Of a stretch of 12,112 nucleotides of DNA, positions 6,750 to 12,112 are shown piece after piece. The stretch comes from Dokdonella_A sp966248875 (lineage in GTDB: Bacteria > Pseudomonadota > Gammaproteobacteria > Xanthomonadales > Rhodanobacteraceae). The notes beneath the pieces were generated by a model that worked only from the letters and a program-made list of their open reading frames with translations, made no database searches and was not told where the DNA came from. The stretch covers positions 1 through 12,112 of the forward strand of contig CBINBI010000091.1 of NCBI GenBank assembly GCA_966248875.1, read 5' to 3'. Within the stretch, counting starts at the first letter, position 1; every line of letters begins with the position of its first letter. A program made the translations under genes and the position numbers.

Positions 6750-8051
6750 TCAGCTAGGATAGCGCGGGCGGCCGAATTCGAGTGTCGCCACCGCGCCGCC
6801 CTGCGGGCGCGGCGCGAGCGAGACCCGCCATCCGTACAGCTCGCACAGCCGCCGCACGATGGCGAGCCCGAGTCCGGCGCCCTTGCCCGCCGAGGTGCCG
6901 CGTACGCCGCGCTCGAACAGGCGCTCGGCGTCCTCGGCGGCGATGCCGGGTCCGGTGTCCTCGACGGAGACGCGGCCGTGGCCGACGCTGACGATGACTT
7001 CGCCCTGCTGCGTGTACTTGAACGCGTTGCCGATCAGGTTTCCGAGCGCTACGGCGACGACGGACGACGGCGCGGCGGCCGCGAGCGGCTCCTCGATGTC
7101 GACGCGGACGGACACGGGCTTGTTGCCGAGATGCGGACGCTGCACGTCGACGACCTGCTCGACGACGCGCACGACATCGGTAGCCTCGCCGTCGGTCGGC
7201 GCCTGCCGCTCCCGCCGCGAGAGAAGCAGCAGCGCATCGGTCAGCTCGGTGGACTGCCGCACCGCGCGCTCGATGCGCCGGAGACGCTCGCGCAGCTTGT
7301 CGGTGAGGTCGGGCGACCCTTGCAGCAGCTCGGTCGTGCTCGCGATCACGGCGAGCGGCGTGCGCAGCTCGTGGCTGACGTCGGCATTGAACTCGCGGTC
7401 GCGCTCGACGAGCTCGGTGAGCCGCGTCGAATAGTCGTCGAGCGCGGCGGCGAGCTGGCCGACCTCGTCGTTGGCGAAATGCGGCTTGAGCTCGGCCGGC
7501 CGGCCGCTACGGCTCATCGCCTGCACGCGCCGCGCAAGGTCGCTGACCGGGCTCATGACGCGCGCGGAGAGCCAGAAGCCGATCACGATCGAGAGGATCG
7601 CGAACGCGAACACCGAGGCGCCGAGCACCACGAGCAGCTGGCGCTCGCTGAGTTTCTGCGCGGAAATGTCGAAGCGCAGGAACGCCCAGTAATCGGCGTC
7701 CTTGTAGGCGGCGAGCTTGTAGGGCTGCCTCCTGCCGTCCTCGCCGACGTCCTCGATGTCGAACACGCCGTTCTCGTACTGCTTGTACGCGAACGGCACA
7801 TTGCCGAACTTGCGCTCGCTGAAGATCGAGGCGTCGTACTGCGAGACGCGCCAGATCGCCTCGGGCTCGGGATGCTCGCGCTTGAACTCCACGAAGTTGC
7901 GCAACTGGCGCTGGAGGTTGTTGTTGATCAGCTGGTCTTCCAGCCGCGTGCGCATGTAGATCGTCGCCGCCGCGAACAGCGCGGTGAGGCCAAGCCCGAA
8001 CAGGGCGAACGAGATGACGATTCGGCTGCGGAGCCTACGCCTGTACCGCAT
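6750..8051 (-). CDS. Sensor histidine kinase of a two-component system
   Basis: A 433-residue inner-membrane kinase. Transmembrane segments at about 12-32 and 138-160 flank a periplasmic domain of about 105 residues (33-137) that I do not recognise; its many charged and aromatic residues (for instance KFGNVPFAYKQYENGVFDIED) look like a small folded sensor. A HAMP linker follows (about 161-213, LSARVMSPVSDLARRV). The HisKA phosphoacceptor is His227 in FNADVSHELRTPLAV. The ATP-binding domain shows the N box (LGNLIGNAFKYT, Asn338/Asn342), G1 (EDTGPGI, 364-370), the F box region RLFERGVRG and G2 (GAGLGLAIV, 391-399). All catalytic motifs are intact. It starts 17 bases inside the end of the response regulator gene, so the two are translationally coupled. 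No ligand can be deduced from its sequence. The stop is 79 bases before the LysE-type exporter gene. Confidence 0.95.
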   Translation of the reverse strand: MRYRRRLRSRIVISFALFGLGLTALFAAATIYMRTRLEDQLINNNLQRQLRNFVEFKREHPEPEAIWRVSQYDASIFSERKFGNVPFAYKQYENGVFDIEDVGEDGRRQPYKLAAYKDADYWAFLRFDISAQKLSERQLLVVLGASVFAFAILSIVIGFWLSARVMSPVSDLARRVQAMSRSGRPAELKPHFANDEVGQLAAALDDYSTRLTELVERDREFNADVSHELRTPLAVIASTTELLQGSPDLTDKLRERLRRIERAVRQSTELTDALLLLSRRERQAPTDGEATDVVRVVEQVVDVQRPHLGNKPVSVRVDIEEPLAAAAPSSVVAVALGNLIGNAFKYTQQGEVIVSVGHGRVSVEDTGPGIAAEDAERLFERGVRGTSAGKGAGLGLAIVRRLCELYGWRVSLAPRPQGGAVATLEFGRPRYPS

Positions 8052-8721
8052 CCGGATCGACCATGCGGTACCCGATGCCGTGGCGCGTCTGGATCAGCGG
8101 CTTGTCGAACGGCTTGTCGATCGCGGCGCGCAGGCCGTGGATGTGCACGCGCAGCGAATCCGAATCCGGCAGCTCCTCGCCCCAGACGCGCGTCTCGAGC
8201 TCCTGGCGCGTGACGACCGAAGGCGCGGCTTCCATCAGCGACTGCAGCAGCTTGAGGCCGATCGGATTCAGCTGGATCTGCTTGCCGGCGCGGCTGATGG
8301 TCAGCGTGTCCAGGTTATAGGTGAGGTCGGCGAGCTGCAGAAGGCGGCTCTTGGTGCCTTTGCCGCGGCGGCCGAGCACCTCGATGCGCGCGGCGAGCTC
8401 CTGCAGCGCGAACGGCTTCACCATGTAGTCGTCGGCGCCGGAGTCGAAGCCGGTGAGCTTGCCGTCGAGCGTGTCGCGCGCGGTCAGCATCAGCACCGGG
8501 GTCTGGCGCTTGGCCTCCTGGCGGAGCTTGCGGCAGACCTCGAGGCCATCCATGCCGGGCAGACCGAGATCGAGCACGATCACGTCGAAGTCGTTGACGA
8601 CGGCAAGGTGCAGGCCGGTGACGCCGTCGCCGGCGAAATCGACCACGTGGCCCTTGTCGGCGAGGAAATCGCCGATGTTGGCGGCGATGTCGCTGTTGTC
8701 TTCGATGACGAGAATACGCAT
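8035..8721 (-). CDS. OmpR/PhoB-family response regulator
   Basis: A 228-residue DNA-binding regulator, cognate partner of the kinase encoded just downstream. The receiver domain (about 1-118) has the acidic pocket IED (6-8), phosphoacceptor Asp51 in VIVLDLGLPGMDG, Thr80 in LMLTARD, and Lys102 in DDYMVKPF. The C-terminal winged helix (about 128-222) ends in the OmpR-type SDSLRVHIHGLRAAID recognition helix and the wing IQTRHGIGYRMV. All switch residues are present, so it should be phosphorylated and bind tandem direct repeats as a dimer. The start ATG at 8721 gives MRILVIEDN, the normal N-terminus. Upstream, TAAAGT (about 12 bases from the ATG) is a weak -10 candidate and no strong Shine-Dalgarno is visible. 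Target genes are unknown; the downstream LysE-type exporter is the nearest candidate. Confidence 0.95.
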   Translation of the reverse strand: MRILVIEDNSDIAANIGDFLADKGHVVDFAGDGVTGLHLAVVNDFDVIVLDLGLPGMDGLEVCRKLRQEAKRQTPVLMLTARDTLDGKLTGFDSGADDYMVKPFALQELAARIEVLGRRGKGTKSRLLQLADLTYNLDTLTISRAGKQIQLNPIGLKLLQSLMEAAPSVVTRQELETRVWGEELPDSDSLRVHIHGLRAAIDKPFDKPLIQTRHGIGYRMVDPDAVQA

Positions 8722-9155
8722 GGCAGCTTTACTTTAGCGCGGAACTCCGCAGGATGCGGAGCGTCTTCGGCGGGTGGAAGTTCCATCGAAATGGGGGCTT
8801 TCCGAAACAGCCCAACCAGCGGCGCCCCGAGGCGTGCTTCCGCTCGATCCACGGCCGTGATGGTCGCTTTCGGGGCCTGGAAGGCGGTGTCGCCCAACGC
8901 CGTCTCGGGCTGCGGCTAGTGCGATCCCGGACGGACCGCAAAGAAAATGGCCCAAGGAGGTGCCATTGGGGGAACACACCTCGCTTGGGCCAAAAAGCTA
9001 CTGCCCCGATTACCGTAATCTGCCAGTCACCTGACCTGACTTTAGGAGTGTCGAGCAGAACTACAGCGTCGGGGACTATAGTCAGCGGAGTCTTAAATAC
9101 CCGTTAAACGGCTCTGATCGTTCTGTTAACGAAAAAGGGCCAAAAACCCGGGTCT
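8722..9155. other. 434-base non-coding region between the regulator and the M56-TonB gene
   Basis: It serves as the leader of the response regulator gene (8722 to about 8940) and the 3' region of the M56-TonB transcript (about 8941-9155). The first half has a 6-bp hairpin (8745-8761, CTCCGC/GCGGAG) near the regulator start and no convincing coding frame. The second half is markedly richer in A and T than the rest of the window and holds a strong minus-strand terminator (8940-8992), a perfect 10-bp palindrome GACTATAGTC (9074-9083), an inverted repeat GATTAC/GTAATC (9008-9020), CCGTT-A-AACGG (9101-9111), and a 10-base direct repeat GGGCCAAAAA (8987-8996 and 9137-9146). See findings. Confidence 0.6.
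8940..8992 (-). terminator. Minus-strand intrinsic terminator downstream of the M56-TonB gene
   Basis: Two stacked stems: TGGCCCAAG/CTTGGGCCA (8948-8956 with 8984-8992) and GAGGTG/CACCTC (8957-8962 with 8977-8982), with one bulged base (8983) and a 14-base loop. Read on the minus strand, the hairpin is followed by TTTTCTTT (8947-8940). On the plus strand it is followed by A residues, so polarity is minus. It lies about 160 bases after the M56-TonB stop and about 220 bases before the response regulator start, and so separates the two minus-strand units. The hairpin may also be the 3' end of a small RNA. Confidence 0.82.
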
Positions 9156-10979
9156 TCAAGGCCGCAGCGACACGTTCGGATTGGCCTCGATGATGGTCAG
9201 CGGCAGGGCGACCTCTTCTTCCTGGGGCTGCCGGCAGACCAGCGATCCCGTGCGCCGCACGCAGTCGAATTCCTCGCCGCCCGACGTCCGGCTGCGACGG
9301 TGCACGTCGCTCTGCTTGGCGAACACGAACGATTGCTGGAAGCGCCGCCCGGCGACATCGTCCGGCAGGCTCGACGTCGCGAACCGCCACTGGCGCATGG
9401 CCTTTCCGGCGGATTCGGCGAAGGCCTGATCCGATTCCTTCTGCGCGTACGCGCGCACGTCGCGCACGCTGCCGTCCGGGTTGATGCCGAACTGCACGTC
9501 GACGCGCACCGGCTCCTTCACCTCGCGGAAATCCGGATAGCGGGGCGAGATCACGTGCACGGGGACGAGATGACGCGCTCGTGCCGTACCCGCGTTGGAA
9601 CGGCCTTGCGAGGAAACGGTCGGCAGGGTCGTATCCGGCGCCTGCGTGGCGGCAGCGGGCGAAGCCGGCTGGCCGGGGCGCAGGTCGGCGATCGGGCCGA
9701 GGCTCGCAGCGGGCTTGAGCGCGGTCGACGCAGGCGCAGGTCGCGGCAGCGGATCGAAGGCCACCGCGCGGATCGGCGGCGGCGCCGACTCAGGCGGCTC
9801 CTCGGGCGATGCGACCTGACGCAGCCTCGGCCGCGCGAGTGAGACCGTCCACTTCGGCGGCTCGCGCAGCGCGGCACCGACCAGGAGCACCGCATCGGGC
9901 CTGGGCAATCGTTCGAGCAGCGCGCTCGCGCCGGCAGCGAGAGCGTCGAGGTCGGCGCGGTCCGGGCGCATCACGCTGATGCCGGTGATCGCGGCCGCCG
10001 CTGCGACCAGCAGGGTGAGGCCGAGCGTCGGCCGCGGAGCGGCGAGGCGCGGCGCCGGCATGTCGACGATGCGGCGCACGCGGTCGAGCAGCACGCCGCC
10101 GGTTGCGGCGATGCCGAAGCTCGGCGTGGCGAGGCGAAGCTCTTCGAGCGAAGCCAGCGTCCGCGCGTATTCGTGCGGCTCGCCGCGCGTCAGGCGCAGC
10201 ACCAGCCGGTCGCAGCAGACCTCGCGCTCGTTGCGCAGCTCGCGCGAGATCCAGTGCACGACGGGATGATAGAAGAGCAACGTCTCGATGACGGCCTGCG
10301 CGAGATTCACGAGATGATCGTAGCGGCGCAGATGGCCGAGCTCATGCGCGAGGATCAGCTCGACCTGCTGCCGCGGGAAGCCGAGCGCGACAGCCGTCGG
10401 AATCAGAATGACGGGTTTCAGCCAGCCGATCAGCGTCGGCGTGTCGATGTGCTCGGACACCAGCAGACGGATCGAGCGCACGATGTTGAACCGCTTCGAC
10501 AGCGACGCGAGCATGCGCTCGAGCTCCGAGCCCGGCGGCGCGGAGCGCTTGGCGATGCGCTCCAGCGCCCGCCATTGGCGCAGCGCGCGCCACGCCATCA
10601 CGCCGACGCCGAGCAGCCAGCTCAGGACCAACCACGGCAGCACGCGATCGAGCGAGAACGCGTCGGCGGCCGGCGCGAACGCGGCCGATGCCTTCGCGGC
10701 GACGACTGCGATACCGGTCGATTCGACGTCGGCGGCGGCAACGACGACATCGGGATAGACGACGGCGAACGTCAGCGGCGGGCAGATCGCGATCAACGCA
10801 AGCGCCACCAGCCCGGCGGCGTAGCGCGCTTCGGCGTGGTTCGCCGGCACGACGAGGCGCAGCGTCGCATAGCCGATTCCGATGAGTGCGCCCTGCCAGA
10901 GAAAATGCAGCAGCGTCCAGCCGAGCGCCTGGATCAGCGGCAACCAGTCCGCCAGGTACGCGCTCATCTCGACATTCAT
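9156..10979 (-). CDS. BlaR1-like M56 metallopeptidase fused to a TonB C-terminal domain
   Basis: A 607-residue inner-membrane protein. The N-terminal part is an M56 peptidase: membrane segments at about 20-42, 53-75 and 112-130, then the zinc motif HELGH at 212-216 in LILAHELGHLRRYDH, and NEREVCCDRLVL (250-261), where Glu253 is the likely third zinc ligand. A last membrane segment lies at about 318-336. A long proline/alanine-rich periplasmic linker (about 370-470) follows, then a TonB C-terminal domain (about 470-558) with VISPRYPDF, VRVDVQFGINPDGSVRDVRA and MRQWRFA. In BlaR1 the M56 domain cleaves the BlaI repressor after a periplasmic signal; here the sensor is replaced by TonB, a fusion known from related bacteria. 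An extra tail (559-607) with Cys573 and Cys582 is unusual. The start ATG at 10979 overlaps the blaI stop as ATGA, implying coupled translation. No beta-lactamase is nearby, so the signal and targets are unknown. Confidence 0.93.
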   Translation of the reverse strand: MNVEMSAYLADWLPLIQALGWTLLHFLWQGALIGIGYATLRLVVPANHAEARYAAGLVALALIAICPPLTFAVVYPDVVVAAADVESTGIAVVAAKASAAFAPAADAFSLDRVLPWLVLSWLLGVGVMAWRALRQWRALERIAKRSAPPGSELERMLASLSKRFNIVRSIRLLVSEHIDTPTLIGWLKPVILIPTAVALGFPRQQVELILAHELGHLRRYDHLVNLAQAVIETLLFYHPVVHWISRELRNEREVCCDRLVLRLTRGEPHEYARTLASLEELRLATPSFGIAATGGVLLDRVRRIVDMPAPRLAAPRPTLGLTLLVAAAAAITGISVMRPDRADLDALAAGASALLERLPRPDAVLLVGAALREPPKWTVSLARPRLRQVASPEEPPESAPPPIRAVAFDPLPRPAPASTALKPAASLGPIADLRPGQPASPAAATQAPDTTLPTVSSQGRSNAGTARARHLVPVHVISPRYPDFREVKEPVRVDVQFGINPDGSVRDVRAYAQKESDQAFAESAGKAMRQWRFATSSLPDDVAGRRFQQSFVFAKQSDVHRRSRTSGGEEFDCVRRTGSLVCRQPQEEEVALPLTIIEANPNVSLRP

Positions 10980-11374
10980 TTGCGCCCCCCCGGATCGAGC
11001 TTGTTGAGCAGCGCGCGGATCTCGTCGAGCTCCTCGCGCGTCGCGCGCGGCCGCGAGCCGAGCGCGTGCAGGACGAGCTGCGACGGCGATCCGTCGAACA
11101 CGCGCTGCACCATGTCGGACAGGAAGCGCTTCTGCGTGCGCTCCTTGCTGATCGCTGCGCGGAACACGTGCGCACGCTCGGAATCGTCGCGCTCGACGAG
11201 CCCCTTGGCGTGCATGATCTGGAGGAGCTTCAGCGCCGTCGTGTAGCCCGCGCCCTCGTCGCGGTACAACGCCTCGTGCACGTCGCGGACGGTGGACGGC
11301 CCGCGCTCCCAGAGGACGTTCAGGATGCCGAGCTCGGCTTCGGTCGGCTTGGGCAGATCTTCGATCTTGGCCAC
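10976..11374 (-). CDS. BlaI/MecI-family transcriptional repressor
   Basis: A 132-residue winged-helix repressor. KPTEAELGILNVLWERGPSTVRDVHEAL is the BlaI-type N-terminal helix-turn-helix (about residues 7-35), followed by YTTALKLLQIMHAKGLVERDD, the recognition helix and wing, and then a helical dimerisation tail rich in Arg and Glu. In the Bla/Mec systems this dimer represses its own operon and targets until the partner M56 peptidase cuts it. I start it at GTG (11374-11372), giving VAKIEDLPKPTEAE with a GGGGTAA stretch just upstream; longer in-frame ATG forms add about 49 arginine-rich residues absent from the family. Length then matches the usual 120-135. The stop overlaps the ATG of the M56-TonB gene by four bases. 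A promoter candidate lies about 130 bases upstream. The gene is called by family, not by symbol, because no beta-lactam link is visible. Confidence 0.93.
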   Translation of the reverse strand: MAKIEDLPKPTEAELGILNVLWERGPSTVRDVHEALYRDEGAGYTTALKLLQIMHAKGLVERDDSERAHVFRAAISKERTQKRFLSDMVQRVFDGSPSQLVLHALGSRPRATREELDEIRALLNKLDPGGRK

Positions 11375-11755
11375 TGTGATTACCCCGGCGGTGATCCGCG
11401 GCGAAATATCCAGGCAAACGGGTCGGGCGAAGCAACGCCCTCGCCTCCGCGCGGGCGTCGCACCGGCGTATCGCTCCTTGACGACAGCAGGCCGCTCCCC
11501 GCGTGCCCACCCTAGTCCCACGACCGGCGCGAGTCAACGAGGAAGGTCGTACTGCCCGGGTCGTAGTTTCGCGGGGTCGCGCCTGGTCCCGAGCCCGGCT
11601 CGACAGGCCGCGGTGTGCCGTGCTCAGGACCTCCGCAATTGCCGGCGCGGAGTCGGCGGTGCCAGTCGCATCACCTCGGGCGCGCCGTCGTGCACCTCGA
11701 CTGGTCAGCGCCGGAATCAACTATTTCTGCCCTTGATTGCTGTCGTCGAAACCGG
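11375..11755. other. Upstream region of the BlaI-type operon
   Basis: This 381-base stretch lies between the repressor start and the stop of the preceding minus-strand gene. No frame in it looks like a conserved protein. It holds a promoter candidate (11509-11537) and two direct TACGAC repeats on the minus strand (11546-11551 and 11560-11565) immediately upstream. I see no classical BlaI operator of the TACA/TGTA type and no clear intrinsic terminator for the gene to the right. The leader from the predicted start site to the GTG would be about 130 bases. Confidence 0.5.
11509..11537 (-). promoter_or_regulatory. Candidate promoter of the blaI-type/M56-TonB operon
   Basis: On the minus strand TTGACT (11537-11532) matches the -35 consensus in five of six positions and is followed after exactly 17 bases by TAGGGT (11514-11509), a poor -10 match (three of six). 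The -35 and spacing are good and the -10 is weak, as expected for a promoter needing help or lying in GC-rich DNA. This is the best pair I could find in the region. Confidence 0.35.
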
Positions 11756-12112
11756 CTAGTCGCTGGAGCTCCTGAACTGCGCGTTCTGCCGGTCTTCCAG
11801 GAAGCGACGGGCGTCGCGCTGCTCCTGCGCGATCTGGCGCGCGGTCTTGCAGGTCTTGACCGGGATGTGCGAGCCGACCGGCGCCACGCTCTTGCAGATC
11901 ATGCGGTCGCCGTCCCGCTTGGCGAGGATGGCGTTGACCTCTTCCTGATCGTTGAACATGCGGGTCTTCTCAGCCTCGCTCATCTGCGCGACGCTGCCGT
12001 AGCGGTCGAGCAGGCCGGCCATTTCGTCGAGCCTGGCGTCGACCGTCTTGCGTTCGGAAGCGGTGACATGCTCGTACCGCCCGCCGGCGCTCATTTCCTT
12101 GCGCACCCACTC
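11756..12112 (-). CDS. Unrecognised protein, C-terminal part (5' end beyond the window)
   Basis: The frame is open from the right edge; 118 residues are visible and the start codon is probably outside the window, because in-frame codons (GAG TGG) precede the first possible GTG start at 12106. The visible part is hydrophilic and mostly helical: charged stretches such as VTASERKTVDARLDEMAGLL and MSEAEKTRMFNDQEEVNAIL are followed by a Cys-containing segment, MICKSVAPVGSHIPVKTCKT (Cys73 and Cys88 of the visible part), and a basic/acidic helix RQIAQEQRDARRFLEDRQN. I recall similar short secreted hypothetical proteins in Xanthomonadales with this GSHIPxxxC segment but no assigned function. A signal peptide would be in the missing part. 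It lies upstream of the blaI-type operon on the same strand, separated by 381 bases. The C/GS/C segment resembles the tail of the M56-TonB protein (see findings). Confidence 0.75.
   Translation of the reverse strand, partial: EWVRKEMSAGGRYEHVTASERKTVDARLDEMAGLLDRYGSVAQMSEAEKTRMFNDQEEVNAILAKRDGDRMICKSVAPVGSHIPVKTCKTARQIAQEQRDARRFLEDRQNAQFRSSSD

Noticed and set aside
6657..8213. 518-codon open frame on the plus strand opposite the histidine kinase
   Set aside because: Low-complexity Arg/Asp/Glu/Leu-rich translation with no recognisable family, lying opposite a kinase with all catalytic motifs. A codon-position shadow.
7984..8919. 311-codon plus-strand frame opposite the response regulator
   Set aside because: Its sequence is the antisense of a complete OmpR-type regulator; the part beyond 8721 has no family match and no start signal.
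8580..8919. Minus-strand frame (TTG start) running from the intergenic region into the response regulator
   Set aside because: About 58 residues before the regulator look superficially protein-like, but there is no ATG or ribosome binding site, an in-frame stop lies just before, and it enters the regulator out of frame. A pseudogene remnant cannot be excluded, but I cannot support one.

Overview
This 12.1 kb window is GC-rich, tightly packed chromosomal DNA from a proteobacterium, most likely a gammaproteobacterium near the Xanthomonadales/Nevskiales/Steroidobacter groups. The assignment rests on strong GC bias at third codon positions, the protein families present (a BlaI repressor paired with an M56 peptidase that carries a TonB C-terminus, a DUF4124-type envelope protein, a DUF3228 protein, a TonB-dependent siderophore receptor) and the pairing of ahcY with metF. 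It is an inference from gene content. I see no rRNA, tRNA, CRISPR array, insertion sequence, integrase or phage gene.

Layout, left to right. (1) The 3' end of ahcY (S-adenosylhomocysteine hydrolase, + strand), closed by a textbook intrinsic terminator. (2) About 350 bp with no gene. (3) A TonB-dependent siderophore receptor (+), convergent with (4) a DUF3228 protein (-). (5) metF (methylenetetrahydrofolate reductase, +), preceded by a striking near-palindromic operator-like element that overlaps its likely -10 box. (6) A secreted DUF4124-like protein (+). (7) ilvE (branched-chain aminotransferase, +), whose 3' end overlaps by 29 bp the 3' end of (8) a LysE/RhtB amino-acid exporter (-). (9) A two-component system on the minus strand, OmpR-family regulator then histidine kinase, with the exporter directly downstream and possibly in the same transcript. 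(10) A 430-bp non-coding stretch with a strong minus-strand terminator and other symmetric elements. (11) A BlaI/MecI-type repressor and a BlaR1-like M56 metallopeptidase-TonB fusion (-), translationally coupled by an ATGA overlap. (12) The C-terminal part of an unrecognised protein (-), running off the right edge.

How the genes fit together. ahcY and metF belong to the activated-methyl/methionine cycle: AhcY clears S-adenosylhomocysteine and MetF supplies the methyl group for homocysteine remethylation. Here the two are split by a siderophore receptor and a DUF3228 gene. IlvE and the LysE-type exporter both handle amino acids and sit tail to tail. The BlaI/M56-TonB pair resembles the BlaR1-BlaI antirepressor circuit, but the peptidase carries a periplasmic TonB-type domain where classical BlaR1 carries a penicillin-binding sensor, and no beta-lactamase is visible. 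Most of the window is ordinary chromosomal sequence. The points most worth a second look are the metF operator, the M56-TonB fusion with its Cys-containing tail, a Cys/GS motif shared by that tail and the edge protein, and the structured intergenic block at 8941-9155.
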